64,000 nucleotides of DNA, taken from NCBI GenBank assembly GCA_949316235.1, contig OX438745.1, positions 4,593,001 to 4,657,000 on the forward strand, read 5' to 3'. A model generated the notes under the pieces. That model ran no database searches. It saw only the letters and a program-made list of their open reading frames with translations, and was not told the DNA's origin. Origin of the DNA: Oegoconia quadripuncta (Eukaryota; Arthropoda; Insecta; Lepidoptera; Autostichidae). Made by a program: the position numbers and the translations under genes. Position 1 is the first letter of the stretch, and each line of letters begins with the position of its first letter. Positions 43,468 through 51,845 of the stretch are shown here, one piece after another.

Positions 43468-44190
43468 GGCTCACCTAAAGTTCTTTACCCGAAATTGTTC
43501 TTCTTAATGATTTGTAATCCGAATGATCACACTTCCTAAAATTTTTCATCCTAAAGTTTTCATTCATACTATTTGCAGTGCTACCGGCGATGTTCATAAC
43601 ACTCATGTTTCCGAAAATTGTAATTAATAATATCATTAATATATTTCAACTCCTACTGTTTTTTATCATAACGCTTTTATCCCTAAACATAATTACCATA
43701 ATATTTTCACTCATACTCAGAAAGAAAGAAATCAACTGTTTAGAATGATTGAAGGTCGTTTCAATGATTTTTGTCTTAAATGAATGAAATTCATAAACCA
43801 CGACTCATTTACGGTTATGTTTATGGCCTGGGTGTTTATACCGCAGTTTTAATCGTACCTAAATCAATAACTAAAAGACCGATTCGTTTCTGGTACTTGA
43901 CTGAATGACCGGAGCGGGACTCTGGCTTCGCTCGCTCGGCTCGTGCATAATCTAAACAAAAAATATATGACTTGAATAATAGTGTAAAAGATTGTTATGT
44001 TGAGAAAATATAGGAAAACAAATAAAAGTATAATAGATGTTTATTGCTACTGACATTATGAAGTTGAATGCTTCGGAATTATGAACATTAGAGACAGAGT
44101 AGTTAGGAATTGTGATTGTTAGGATGAAAAATGTTAGGGAGAACATTTCCAATTATCGAAGTTGAAAATTTAGGTGAACTTTGGCGCACC
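43468..44190. mobile_element. Phrase-repetitive foldback-like element
   Basis: The ends GGCTCACCTAAAGTTC (43468) and GAACTTTGGCGCACC (to 44190) are imperfect inverted repeats. Both arms are built from recurring words in mirrored order: TTTTTCATCCTAA occurs exactly in both, with GTTCATAA and TTCCGAA variants between. The centre has the GC-rich run GGCTTCGCTCGCTCGGCTCG. I found no clear target duplication. The right end abuts the PD-(D/E)XK-like copy c. Confidence 0.5.
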
Positions 44191-44519
44191 CGGTGTGGAG
44201 TCTTAGTAGATAAACTCGGTCACCATGGATTCTCAAGTCAGCGCAGTGCCGGTCGTCTCTCTCGCCCTGCAATCCTGAATGATGTATTCCGTCATGCTCT
44301 TACCACCATCAACACACCAATTGGGTTTGCGTGTTATGATGATCAAACACCTGACGGCATGACCCTTGTTCTGTGGTCGAATAGCAGAATCTTGGTGTCG
44401 AACGCCACCTGTGTGGAAACTGTAGCTTCGATCAACCTCCAAGCAACTTCTGTCGGGCGCGATTGCAACTCATAGTACAGGTTACATGTTTGTGCCCTTT
44501 GGTATAGGGACCTTAGGCC
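44191..44519 (+). pseudogene. PD-(D/E)XK-like domain, copy c, 5' part
   Basis: Encodes CGVLVDKLGHHGFSSQRSAG, RLSRPAILNDVFRHAL, then PDGMTLVLWSNSRILV and a decayed SNATCVETVAS. A frame break and a stop (44473-44475) follow, then FVPFGIGTLGP up to the GC-rich insertion. Relatives that I know have CRCG..VD..G.H..SC before SAGR.xRH, so the Cys/His motif is damaged here (SSQ for SCQ). RPDG is reduced to TPDG, and the W of WDATC is lost. It continues at 45684 after the LINE insertion. Confidence 0.65.
44507..44519. repeat. Target-site duplication, left (GGGACCTTAGGCC)
   Basis: Thirteen bases identical to 45684-45696. They flank the GC-rich LINE end and lie within the TLGP codons of copy c. Confidence 0.85.
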
Positions 44520-45251
44520 CCTCTACGGGGCCTGGCGGGGTCCTCCCGCTGCAGAGCTCTCCTCGGGAGCCTGCAGCGGCTGATGGCCATCCGGATCGTA
44601 CGAGGCTACCGGACGATCTCGTTCGAGGCGGCGACGGTCCTGGCGCGGACTCCACCCTTCGACATCCTGGCCGACATGGACGCCGCGGTCTACGACCGCA
44701 TCCGTTCTGTCGGACGGGATGCCGAGGGGGTCGCGCCGGACCGAGAGCTCGAAATGCTACGGCAGAACGCACATCGACGTGCGCTGACGCTCTGGCGGGA
44801 GCGCCTTGTGATACAAGGCTGCGCCCGCCAACGCGCCGTCGGAGCCGTTCTGCCGAACTTCGAAGCATGGATGGGGAGGAAAGGCTGCGTCACCTACAGG
44901 TTGACTCAGATACTCACCGGGCACGGGTGCTTCGGTGAGTATCTGAGTCGAATCGGACGGGAGGAGACGGCACGATGCCACGACTGCGCGTCCGACCAGG
45001 ACTCCGCCCAGCACACGCTGGAGGACTGCCCGGCGTGGCAGTCCGAGCGTCGAGACCTGGTCGACCGGATCGGACGAGATCTGTCCCCGCCAGCATTAGT
45101 CGCGGCTATGCTGGCGAGCGAGGAGGGTTGGAGGGCAGCGGCCTCCTTCTGCGAAGCAGTCATGCTCGAGAAGGAGGCCGCAGAGCGGGATCGGGAGAGG
45201 GCCGATCCCGCTCGCAGGAGGCGACGTCGGGGGGGCGGCAACGCTCGCTAG
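44520..45251 (+). CDS. C-terminal ORF2 fragment of the R1-clade LINE
   Basis: The frame is open from the insertion point, so no native start exists. It reads LLGSLQRLMAIRIVRGYRTI, SFEAATVLARTPPFDILADM, LTGHGCFGEYLSRIGREETA, and RCHDCASDQDSAQHTLEDCP, then a charged tail ending in RRRRRRGGGNAR. The Ala-Tyr-Arg-Thr and TPP.D.LA words end the RT/thumb region. The CxxC..H....C knuckle (CHDCAS..QHTLEDC) is the R1/TRAS/SART-type C-terminal zinc knuckle thought to bind the element's RNA. RT catalytic motifs and endonuclease are lost. The stop is at 45249-45251. Confidence 0.8.
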   Translation, partial: PLRGLAGSSRCRALLGSLQRLMAIRIVRGYRTISFEAATVLARTPPFDILADMDAAVYDRIRSVGRDAEGVAPDRELEMLRQNAHRRALTLWRERLVIQGCARQRAVGAVLPNFEAWMGRKGCVTYRLTQILTGHGCFGEYLSRIGREETARCHDCASDQDSAQHTLEDCPAWQSERRDLVDRIGRDLSPPALVAAMLASEEGWRAAASFCEAVMLEKEAAERDRERADPARRRRRRGGGNAR

Positions 45252-45665
45252 CCCCCTGCACGTCGCCCGGGGTCGCGGGCGGCTACATCTTCGGGGCGAT
45301 GTAGCCGCCGGACGCGACCCGGGAGAGGATGACACCCCCCGGAGCGACCGGGGGGGTGTCGTCGCATTGGGCCCTGTCGCGCCTCATACCGCCGGCTGAT
45401 CGCGGTTTGAGGCTCGACAGCGCCCCCCGTGGAGGGCGTGCGTTTAGCCGCCCTTCGGGAATGGACCTCCCCTTGTGAGGGGAGGCGGGGCGGGGGGGGA
45501 CCTGGAGCCGCTTATGCGTTCCCAGGTCCTCCCTACTGCCGAGGAAGGTCGCCGGGGGGTTTTAGTGGGTAGTCCCGCTCCGATCTGGAGCGGGGAGTCC
45601 CACATATCCCCGCCGCCGATCCCCGTTGGCGGCGGGTCGAACGCGTAAATGCATTTCCCCTCGAC
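45252..45665 (+). promoter_or_regulatory. Hairpin-array 3' UTR of the R1-clade LINE
   Basis: Seven separate inverted repeats occur in a row: 45270-45320 (8+12 bp with a 3-nt bulge), 45331-45360 (10 bp), 45374-45420 (6+6 bp), 45421-45438 (5-6 bp), 45466-45485 (7 bp), 45574-45594 (8 bp) and 45610-45635 (8 bp). They should form stable stems in the transcript. Their position next to the poly(A) suggests a role in RT recognition, which is inference. Confidence 0.75.
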
Positions 45666-45683
45666 AAAAAAAAAAAAAAAAAA

Positions 45684-45860
45684 GGGACCTTAGGCCTGTG
45701 GGGTCTAGAAGCGCGAAAGATATATTGTTGCGCTTATTTGAGATCTCTAGTGACAAAGAGCAAGTAACCTCAAGTAGTGTATCCATGTTATACAACGAAT
45801 TAACGTGGCCAGTTTTTTGGGCATCACACGGTACGGATCTTGGACACGTTCTCTAACTAT
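45684..45860 (+). pseudogene. PD-(D/E)XK-like domain, copy c, 3' part
   Basis: Resumes with the duplicated target bases, then GSRSAKDILLRLFEISSDKE. Residues homologous to RAGSYLGQRIS follow, with frame changes, ending near GGATCTTGGACACGTT. Aligned with copy a it shows a short deletion around 45757-45775. Confidence 0.6.
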
Positions 45861-45993
45861 AGTCACAGGTTGGCTGATTTTGAATTCAAATTACACTCCT
45901 ATGGGAGTGCACTAATCTAGACGTAGGTGAAGGCGCATCAACGAAGTCTTTTTATGCTTTTTCTTTCAGTAGCTTTTATTTACAATTTAATTA

Positions 45994-46416
45994 TTGCAGC
46001 GGTCCCGGCGTCTCTGGAGCCTTGTGGCTTATTGTGCCTTGTGGTGCTTGGGGCGCACCTTGGTATGGGACGCAACTTGTGCGGACACTTTGGCATCGTC
46101 CCATATACAAGGAACTGCGCAAAGAGCTGGAACCGCGGCTGAACAAGCTCAAAGTAAGAAGCGCCGTAAATATGCGTCAATCTCTATAAACCACGAGTTT
46201 GCGGCGCTTGCAGTGGAGACTTTGGGCCCGTGGTCTTCTGACACGAAAAATTTTGTAAAGGATTTATCCATTAGACTGGTCCACGCATCTGGAGATGTGA
46301 GAGCTGGTGCCTACTTTGCTCAGCAGCTGAGCTTATGCATTCAGCGGGGCAATAGCAATAGCGTACTAGATACTATGCCTCATGGAGGCGAGTTGGACGG
46401 CGTATTTTTTCTATAA
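45994..46416 (+). pseudogene. PD-(D/E)XK-like domain, copy d (longest)
   Basis: Open for 140 codons. From about residue 22 it reads RTLVWDATCADTLASSHIQG, AQSKKRRKYASISINHEFAA, LAVETLGPWSSDTKNFVKDL, SIRLVHASGDVRAGAYFAQQ and LSLCIQRGNSNSVLDTMPHG. WDATC (Asp), KKRRKYA (Lys) and the SGD.RAG block are all present. I interpret the WDATC Asp and the RRKYA Lys as the D and K of a PD-(D/E)XK-type nuclease core. The upstream PDG residue and zinc-binding part are absent, so it is a fragment of the parent retroelement protein. The first 21 codons belong to unrelated sequence. Confidence 0.65.
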
Positions 46417-46464
46417 GATATAGGTATTTTTAATTGTGTTTTATAAAGTTGCTGTTTCATGTAC

Positions 46465-46545
46465 ATACATACATACATACATAATGTCACGCCTGTTTCC
46501 CATTGGGGTAGGCAGAGACCACATGTACATAGAATCCTGAGGGTA
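46465..46545 (-). repeat. RTE-type LINE 3' terminus
   Basis: Minus strand: GTGGTCTCTGCCTACCCCAA, GGGAAACAGGCGTGACATTA, then (TATG)n. It is the same 3' end as at 20490-20820, reversed. Confidence 0.7.
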
Positions 46546-46959
46546 GGCACCGGGCTAAGTCGTAAATAAAACTACTCCGTGGTTTTATTTGATTTTTAAT
46601 ATTAATTACGATAATTTATGTGTAAACCAACTTCATTACTATATTTAAGTATATATACGAAATAATTGTACAGTTTGTAAGTGCTTAAGTTGTGTTTTAT
46701 TGTGCTTTTTCAACGTAAGTACGGTGACGTAAAACTGTTACATACAAAAATTTTAAATCATCTCTAGTGGCTGTTTGTGGTGTTGTTTTTCGGTTTCTAT
46801 CACAAGTAAATAACACGAAAAATATGGTTGCGAAATAGTTCTTTAACTAAATCATTTGAAATTAACCTCAACTCAAATAGCCGATAGTGGTTGCTCACCG
46901 ATCCTTTATTGACACCTGTGTTTTGTACGTCTTTTTTGTTATACCTATTTACTACAATA

Positions 46960-48558
46960 ATGACCACTCGTAGTATGACCACCAAAACTCGTCAGCTGGA
47001 GGACAACCTTCAGCTGACACTGAAAGAACTACAAACATCAAGGACCTTGTGTGAGCAATTACTTCAAGAGAGAGATGATCATGAGAAGGAAATATTGTCT
47101 GTCAACAATAAATATAAACTCTTAAAGAGTGAGATGGCAGAAATGTCCACTAGATTAGACGACGTTGTAGACCATCGAGACCAACTACAACGAGTCGTGG
47201 ATGAGTTTGATAAGAGCTGCAGCTTGTACCAGGATGCCCTGGAACGTATTTCGTCCCTGGAGAAGGATCTACGCGATGCGCATAACCACATTTCCATGTT
47301 AGAAACTCAAAATGGTGACCTCAAGTCGAGTCAAACCCAGTCGTTGTTCGAAGAACTTGTCACCACTGCACCTTCCTTAATTTCTGCCATCTCCTCCCAT
47401 GACCACCCCACTGTCGCCATTGATATGACCACTGCCGAGTCAATGCCCACGACCGTGAGTAAAAATAAATTTAAAAAAATTATGAAAGTTAAAAAATGTA
47501 TTAAAAAGACAAATAGATTAATTAAGAGAAATAAGTTATTTTGTAAAAATATTAATTTAATAAAACAAAGAAAGGCACTATTGTGTGAATTAAATAAATG
47601 TCAACTGAACTTAGAAAAAAATCAAATTGCGTATGATTGTGACACACGGCGCCTCCAGTCAGAAATATTAGATTTAAATAATTCTTTAAATCATATTAAC
47701 ACTCAATATGAATTATCACAGAACCAAATTAGGGAGCACACACTGGCCATGGACAATTTGTTGGAGTTGTGTAAATATAACTATGACAGATTCGAATCAT
47801 TGACAAATAATCACCAATGTGATTGTAATATCATGACTAAAACTTCAACGGATTCCTCCTCGACAGTGTGTCAGACAGTGTGTCAGACAAACGACTCCTT
47901 AATTCTGACGCAGGAGCCATGTGAATGTGACGAGACTAGACATACTTCCTTCTCACAGTCTAGTAGCAAAAAACATAACATCGTAATGTTTAGTGATGAA
48001 GTTGGCAAAGACATGGGTTTGCGACTTAGCCAATATATGGAACAGGCAATAATTAATACCTGTATGCCTGGTGCCACCTACTCAACTATATTGAATAAGG
48101 TCCTATCGAGCACATTTAAAGAGAATACAACTTTAATTATTTTTATAGGTAGAAGGGGAAATGTCAATAAAAAATCTTTAATTAATTATTTTTCACATTT
48201 AAATTCTTTAAAAAATGTTAATAAGGTTTTATTTTTCGCATTTCCCTTTAGCCAAAGTTTAACGAAAACAGAAAATGACATTAGACACAATTTAAATTTG
48301 ACATTACATACTTTGATATGTCGTCATGAAAATAAATTTCATATATTTGATACTAATAAATTTATTAATTCTAAATATTTTTATGTGACAGAAGATAACT
48401 ATTATCTTCCTAAATATTTTAGGAGACAATTAGCAAGTATGCTATGTTATTTTATTTTAAATTCAGTCATATTAGTGACTGATCCAACGACTGCCTCTAT
48501 TGGGCAGCCAATAACTATTAATAAAACCTTGGAAATTATTCCAAATAATTTAAATTAA
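46960..48558 (+). CDS. LINE-B ORF1: coiled-coil plus degenerate SGNH-like domain
   Basis: 532 residues from ATG 46960 (MTTRSMTTKTRQ); an earlier in-frame ATG at 46891 adds a hydrophobic leader that I consider spurious. Residues about 10-135 are a strong coiled coil (LCEQLLQERDDHEKEI, LSVNNKYKLLKSEMAEMSTR), followed by a Lys-rich stretch (about 165-215). A second charged helical part comes next, then a C-terminal alpha/beta domain (about 340-500: IVMFSDEVGKD, TTLIIFIGRRGNVNKKSLIN, VLFFAFPFSQSL). The domain order resembles the SGNH-esterase ORF1 of CR1/L2-type LINEs. However, the GDS box is FSDE, the GxND box is GRRGN, and the DxxH box is not recognisable, so catalysis is doubtful. Its role is probably RNA packaging. 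ORF1 ends with TAA at 48556-48558, directly after the heptamer TTTAAAT. Confidence 0.75.
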   Translation: MTTRSMTTKTRQLEDNLQLTLKELQTSRTLCEQLLQERDDHEKEILSVNNKYKLLKSEMAEMSTRLDDVVDHRDQLQRVVDEFDKSCSLYQDALERISSLEKDLRDAHNHISMLETQNGDLKSSQTQSLFEELVTTAPSLISAISSHDHPTVAIDMTTAESMPTTVSKNKFKKIMKVKKCIKKTNRLIKRNKLFCKNINLIKQRKALLCELNKCQLNLEKNQIAYDCDTRRLQSEILDLNNSLNHINTQYELSQNQIREHTLAMDNLLELCKYNYDRFESLTNNHQCDCNIMTKTSTDSSSTVCQTVCQTNDSLILTQEPCECDETRHTSFSQSSSKKHNIVMFSDEVGKDMGLRLSQYMEQAIINTCMPGATYSTILNKVLSSTFKENTTLIIFIGRRGNVNKKSLINYFSHLNSLKNVNKVLFFAFPFSQSLTKTENDIRHNLNLTLHTLICRHENKFHIFDTNKFINSKYFYVTEDNYYLPKYFRRQLASMLCYFILNSVILVTDPTTASIGQPITINKTLEIIPNNLN

Positions 48559-48585
48559 AGTATAAGACAACAGAGATTACCTCTG
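48549..48585 (+). promoter_or_regulatory. Candidate -1 ribosomal frameshift site
   Basis: The heptamer T TTA AAT (48549-48555) sits in the ORF1 frame directly before the ORF1 stop TAA (48556-48558), and its -1 frame is ORF2. A small stem CAGAG ATTAC CTCTG lies 15 nt downstream (48571-48585). It fits the X XXY YYZ rule exactly. The stem is short, so a stimulator is not proven. Confidence 0.65.
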
Positions 48586-51509
48586 GCAGTATTAAACATA
48601 CAGTTATAAAAAATAGGGGTACGAGTATTGTCACTCCCCAAAACAAGTCAGGTCAAATATGTTATAAAAATCAGAAATTTATTAATCTGGTACACCAAAA
48701 TATTCAGGGTATGAGTGGCAAGGAGTTAGAGGTGGAGCTGTTCATGGGCTGCACTGGAACTGATATATTGTGCATAACGGAACATTGGTATAAACAATGT
48801 GAGCTCATGTTCGGCTTCAAGGAGTACCAGATTGCAAGCTCGTTCAGCAGAACGAAAGCAATTCGAGGCGGTAGTCTAATTTTAATTCGTAACGATATTA
48901 AATTTAAAGAGCGTCTCGATATTGTAAACCTTTCTGTTGAGCGAACTATTGAAATAGCCTGTGTAGAACTTGCTCGGCTTACTGTATTAAGCGTATACAG
49001 ACCTCCTTCTTCATCGTATGAATTATTTGAAAAAATTATGGATGAAATACTTTGTAAAATTAGTAATTCGAATAAATACATTGTGGTTTGCGGAGATTTT
49101 AATATAAATATATTGGAGGATAGCAGTCAAAGTAGAAGGCTTAAGTCTTTATTCACTTGCTATAACCTTGTCAATCTTTTTTCAGTGCCGACTAGAATTA
49201 CCTCTACATCAGCTACCTCCATTGATAATATTTTTTCAAATTTACAGCCCAGTGATAAATCTATTTTAAATAAATTAAGTTCAGATCACTGTGGTCAGTT
49301 AGCCATTTTTAATATAGCAGTTAAAAAGACACTGAAAAGAGATTTCACATATGTGCCTGTAACTGATGCACGGCTTGATCAATATAAGAGTAATGTGACG
49401 GCGAAACTGGATTATCTACCGTACTGTGACGATCCAAATATATTATATAAATCAGTCTTTGAAATGTTGAAAACTGAAAGTAATAATGTTTTCGTAACAA
49501 AAACAATTAAAATCAATAATTCCCTCGTTTTCAGTGATTGGGCGACGGTTGGAATCCATAAAAGTAGGAAAAAGTTATATGATCTTTATGAAGAAAGGAC
49601 ATATAACAAGAGCGAAAGTTTTACTGAATATGTTAGACAATATTCGAAAACATTCAAGCGGGTCTGTGCCACAGCAAAAGCAAAATTTATAAATAATAAA
49701 ATAAAAAATAGTGCAGACGTAGTAAAGACTACTTGGAAAATTATAAATAGCGAAACTGGAAAAGTCAAGCCTCGCAACATCGATATTAGACTAAAAATTA
49801 ATGATCAAATTTTAATAACACATTTAGAAGTTGCAGAAGCTTTTGAAAAATTCTTTACCAATATTTCAATTTCGACTACAAATTCTCTTAATTCATGTCC
49901 TACACTCGCTGAATCGCTACTTAAACAAAATGTGGAGATTTGTAATTCTCATTTTAAATTTCATCACATAAGTCCTGTAGACATTATAAAAGCATTTAGA
50001 TCTCTAGACAAGAAAAAGACTGTCGACCTTTACGGTTTATCAGTAAAAATTATTAGTGCCATAATTGATTGTGTGTCACCACACTTAGCTTGTATTTTTA
50101 ATAAATGTATTGATGATGGCATATTTCCTGATTTGATGAAACACAGTAAAGTTATACCTTTATTTAAAGCCGGTAGTACAACAGACCCCTCTAATTTTAG
50201 ACCTATATCAATACTACCGACTCTCAGTAAAATCTTTGAAAAAATTATATTAATTCAGTTATCGGCTTATTTTTATAGTAACGATTTGTTGTCACATAAA
50301 CAATTCGGTTTTACTAGGGGCCGCTCGACAACCGACGCAGGTGTCGAGCTCTTACAACATATTTTTGAAGCTTGGGAAGATTCTCGGGATGCAATAGGAG
50401 TATTCTGCGACTTGTCCAAGGCATTTGATTGCGTTCATCATGACACCTTAATCAGGAAATTACGTCATTATGGTGTAACAGGCCGTGCTATTGACCTTTT
50501 GATTTCTTATATGAGTGGCAGAGTTCAGAGGGTTAATATCAGTGGCAACACATCGTCAGGGTCCACAGTCTGCATGGGCGTCCCACAGGGTTCCATACTC
50601 GGGCCATTTTTATTTTTAGTTTATATAAATGACTTGCCTAACCTTGTAAAGGATAATAAACATGAAATAGTATTGTTTGCAGATGATACCTCCGTATTAT
50701 TTAAAGTAAATAGACAAAAATTAAGCTATGACGATGTGAACAATGCTATTTCTGAAGTAGTAGAATGGTTTACGGCAAATAATTTGTTACTTAATGAGAA
50801 AAAAACTAAATGTGTGAAATTTGTACTACCCAATGTCAGGGTGGTGCCCACAAATATAATGATAAAAAATGCCACTTTAGATCTCGTAGATTCTACTGTA
50901 TTTTTGGGCATTACTTTAGACGCCAAAATGCAATGGGGTCCTCATATACATAAATTGGCGAAAAGGCTCAGCTCTGCAGCGTACGCAGTCAAAAAAATTC
51001 GACAAATATCAGACGTAAATACTGCTAGATTAGTATATTTTAGTTATTTCCACAGCTTGATGTCTTACGGTATCTTGCTGTGGGGAAACGCCGCGGATAT
51101 AAATACAATCTTTGTTTTACAAAAACGAGCCGTTCGCGCAATTTATCAATTGAGACCTGCAGTGTCACTTAGAGATAGGTTTAAAGTGTATAACATTCTA
51201 ACCTTTTCGTCACAGTACATTTTTGAAAATCTAATGTATGTCAAAAAAAATATAACATCATTTAGGAAAAATAGTGATAAACATGATGTCAATACAAGAA
51301 ATAAAGATAAACTTGCAGGTCACATAAGTCGCCTCCGCAAAGTCAGTAATTCATTCAAAGGGTTATGTGTACGCTTTTTCAATAAGGTTCCAGTTGATAT
51401 ACAAAATCTTCCTCTCAATAAATTTAAAGATACTGTAAAACAGAAACTTATTGAGAAAGCATATTATAAAATATCAGACTATTTAGATGATAATCATCCC
51501 TGGACATAA
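48549..51509 (+). CDS. LINE-B ORF2: APE endonuclease and reverse transcriptase
   Basis: The frame is open from 48549 for 986 codons, with no ATG until 48711. That ATG is already past the catalytic Asn of the endonuclease (INLVHQNIQGM), so initiation at 48711 would give a dead EN; a -1 frameshift from ORF1 is the likelier origin. EN motifs: HQNIQG, CITEHW, CGDFNI and SSDHC. RT motifs: NFRPISILPTLSKIFEKI, FTRGRSTTDA, VFCDLSKAFDCV, GVPQGSILGPFLFLVYINDL and FADDTS (catalytic). The C-terminal part contains GILLWGNAADINTIFVLQKR and ends in KISDYLDDNHPWT. No RNase H. Overall length is normal for CR1/L2/Daphne-type LINEs. Every motif looks intact, so the copy could be active. Confidence 0.85.
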   Translation, partial: FKLKYKTTEITSGSIKHTVIKNRGTSIVTPQNKSGQICYKNQKFINLVHQNIQGMSGKELEVELFMGCTGTDILCITEHWYKQCELMFGFKEYQIASSFSRTKAIRGGSLILIRNDIKFKERLDIVNLSVERTIEIACVELARLTVLSVYRPPSSSYELFEKIMDEILCKISNSNKYIVVCGDFNINILEDSSQSRRLKSLFTCYNLVNLFSVPTRITSTSATSIDNIFSNLQPSDKSILNKLSSDHCGQLAIFNIAVKKTLKRDFTYVPVTDARLDQYKSNVTAKLDYLPYCDDPNILYKSVFEMLKTESNNVFVTKTIKINNSLVFSDWATVGIHKSRKKLYDLYEERTYNKSESFTEYVRQYSKTFKRVCATAKAKFINNKIKNSADVVKTTWKIINSETGKVKPRNIDIRLKINDQILITHLEVAEAFEKFFTNISISTTNSLNSCPTLAESLLKQNVEICNSHFKFHHISPVDIIKAFRSLDKKKTVDLYGLSVKIISAIIDCVSPHLACIFNKCIDDGIFPDLMKHSKVIPLFKAGSTTDPSNFRPISILPTLSKIFEKIILIQLSAYFYSNDLLSHKQFGFTRGRSTTDAGVELLQHIFEAWEDSRDAIGVFCDLSKAFDCVHHDTLIRKLRHYGVTGRAIDLLISYMSGRVQRVNISGNTSSGSTVCMGVPQGSILGPFLFLVYINDLPNLVKDNKHEIVLFADDTSVLFKVNRQKLSYDDVNNAISEVVEWFTANNLLLNEKKTKCVKFVLPNVRVVPTNIMIKNATLDLVDSTVFLGITLDAKMQWGPHIHKLAKRLSSAAYAVKKIRQISDVNTARLVYFSYFHSLMSYGILLWGNAADINTIFVLQKRAVRAIYQLRPAVSLRDRFKVYNILTFSSQYIFENLMYVKKNITSFRKNSDKHDVNTRNKDKLAGHISRLRKVSNSFKGLCVRFFNKVPVDIQNLPLNKFKDTVKQKLIEKAYYKISDYLDDNHPWT

Positions 51510-51781
51510 TCAGATCGTTCGCATGCCAGGCTATTTCACAATTAATAATGAAATTTAAAAACCTGTTTGTAATATAAAAACCTTTATGTAAAATCAAAGC
51601 CTGATTTTAAAAGAGCAACCCTTCGAGTTTCTTGCTTGTTCTTCTCAGGGGAAAATTGCATTTTGAACAAGCAGTAGCTTAAAAAATTTAAAATTTACTA
51701 TGTAAAATTGACTATTTTAAGTGTACTCTGTGTACCTACAAAATAAAGCATTTTTGACTTTGACTTTGACTTTGACTTTGA
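51510..51781 (+). other. LINE-B 3' UTR and (GACTTT)n tail
   Basis: Contains the shared block AAAAGAGCAACCCTTCGAGT and CTTCTCAGGGGAAAATTGC, then AATAAAG and four to five TTTGAC units. The same tail in less regular form ends the other copies. Confidence 0.8.
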
Positions 51782-51845
51782 TACTTAATAAATTTAATTA
51801 TTTCTATATTTTAATATAGAGACATCGGTTTCCAATACATTTTCC

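Larger units (their letters stand above)
44520..45683 (+). mobile_element. R1-clade LINE, 5'-truncated, GC-rich
   Basis: An insertion of 1164 bp whose base composition differs sharply from the AT-rich surroundings. It contains the ORF2 C-terminus (44520-45251), a GC-rich 3' UTR with consecutive hairpins (45252-45665) and an 18-A tail (45666-45683), flanked by a 13-bp target duplication. The structure is that of target-primed reverse transcription with 5' truncation. The open frame and intact tail suggest a fairly recent event. Confidence 0.85.
46600..51781 (+). mobile_element. LINE-B, near-complete non-LTR retrotransposon
   Basis: 5' UTR (start uncertain, about 46600), ORF1 (46960-48558), ORF2 overlapping it by 10 nt (48549-51509), and a 3' UTR with AAAGAGCAACCCTTCGAGTT and AATAAAGCATTTTTGACTTT, ending in (GACTTT)n at about 51753-51781. 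Both ORFs are uninterrupted. It is the apparent parent type of the truncated copies at 12.1, 21.6, 25.6 and 38.6 kb. Inserted in the receptor intron, sense orientation. Confidence 0.85.

Noticed and set aside
44482..45335. Many overlapping long ORFs on both strands of the GC-rich segment
   Set aside because: Shadow frames of the R1-clade ORF2 end in stop-poor GC-rich DNA; only the frame with the CCHC knuckle and TPPFDILA words matches a family.
46891..46959. Earlier ATG of LINE-B ORF1
   Set aside because: Adds 23 mostly hydrophobic residues that do not fit the coiled-coil protein; the ATG at 46960 is the likelier start.
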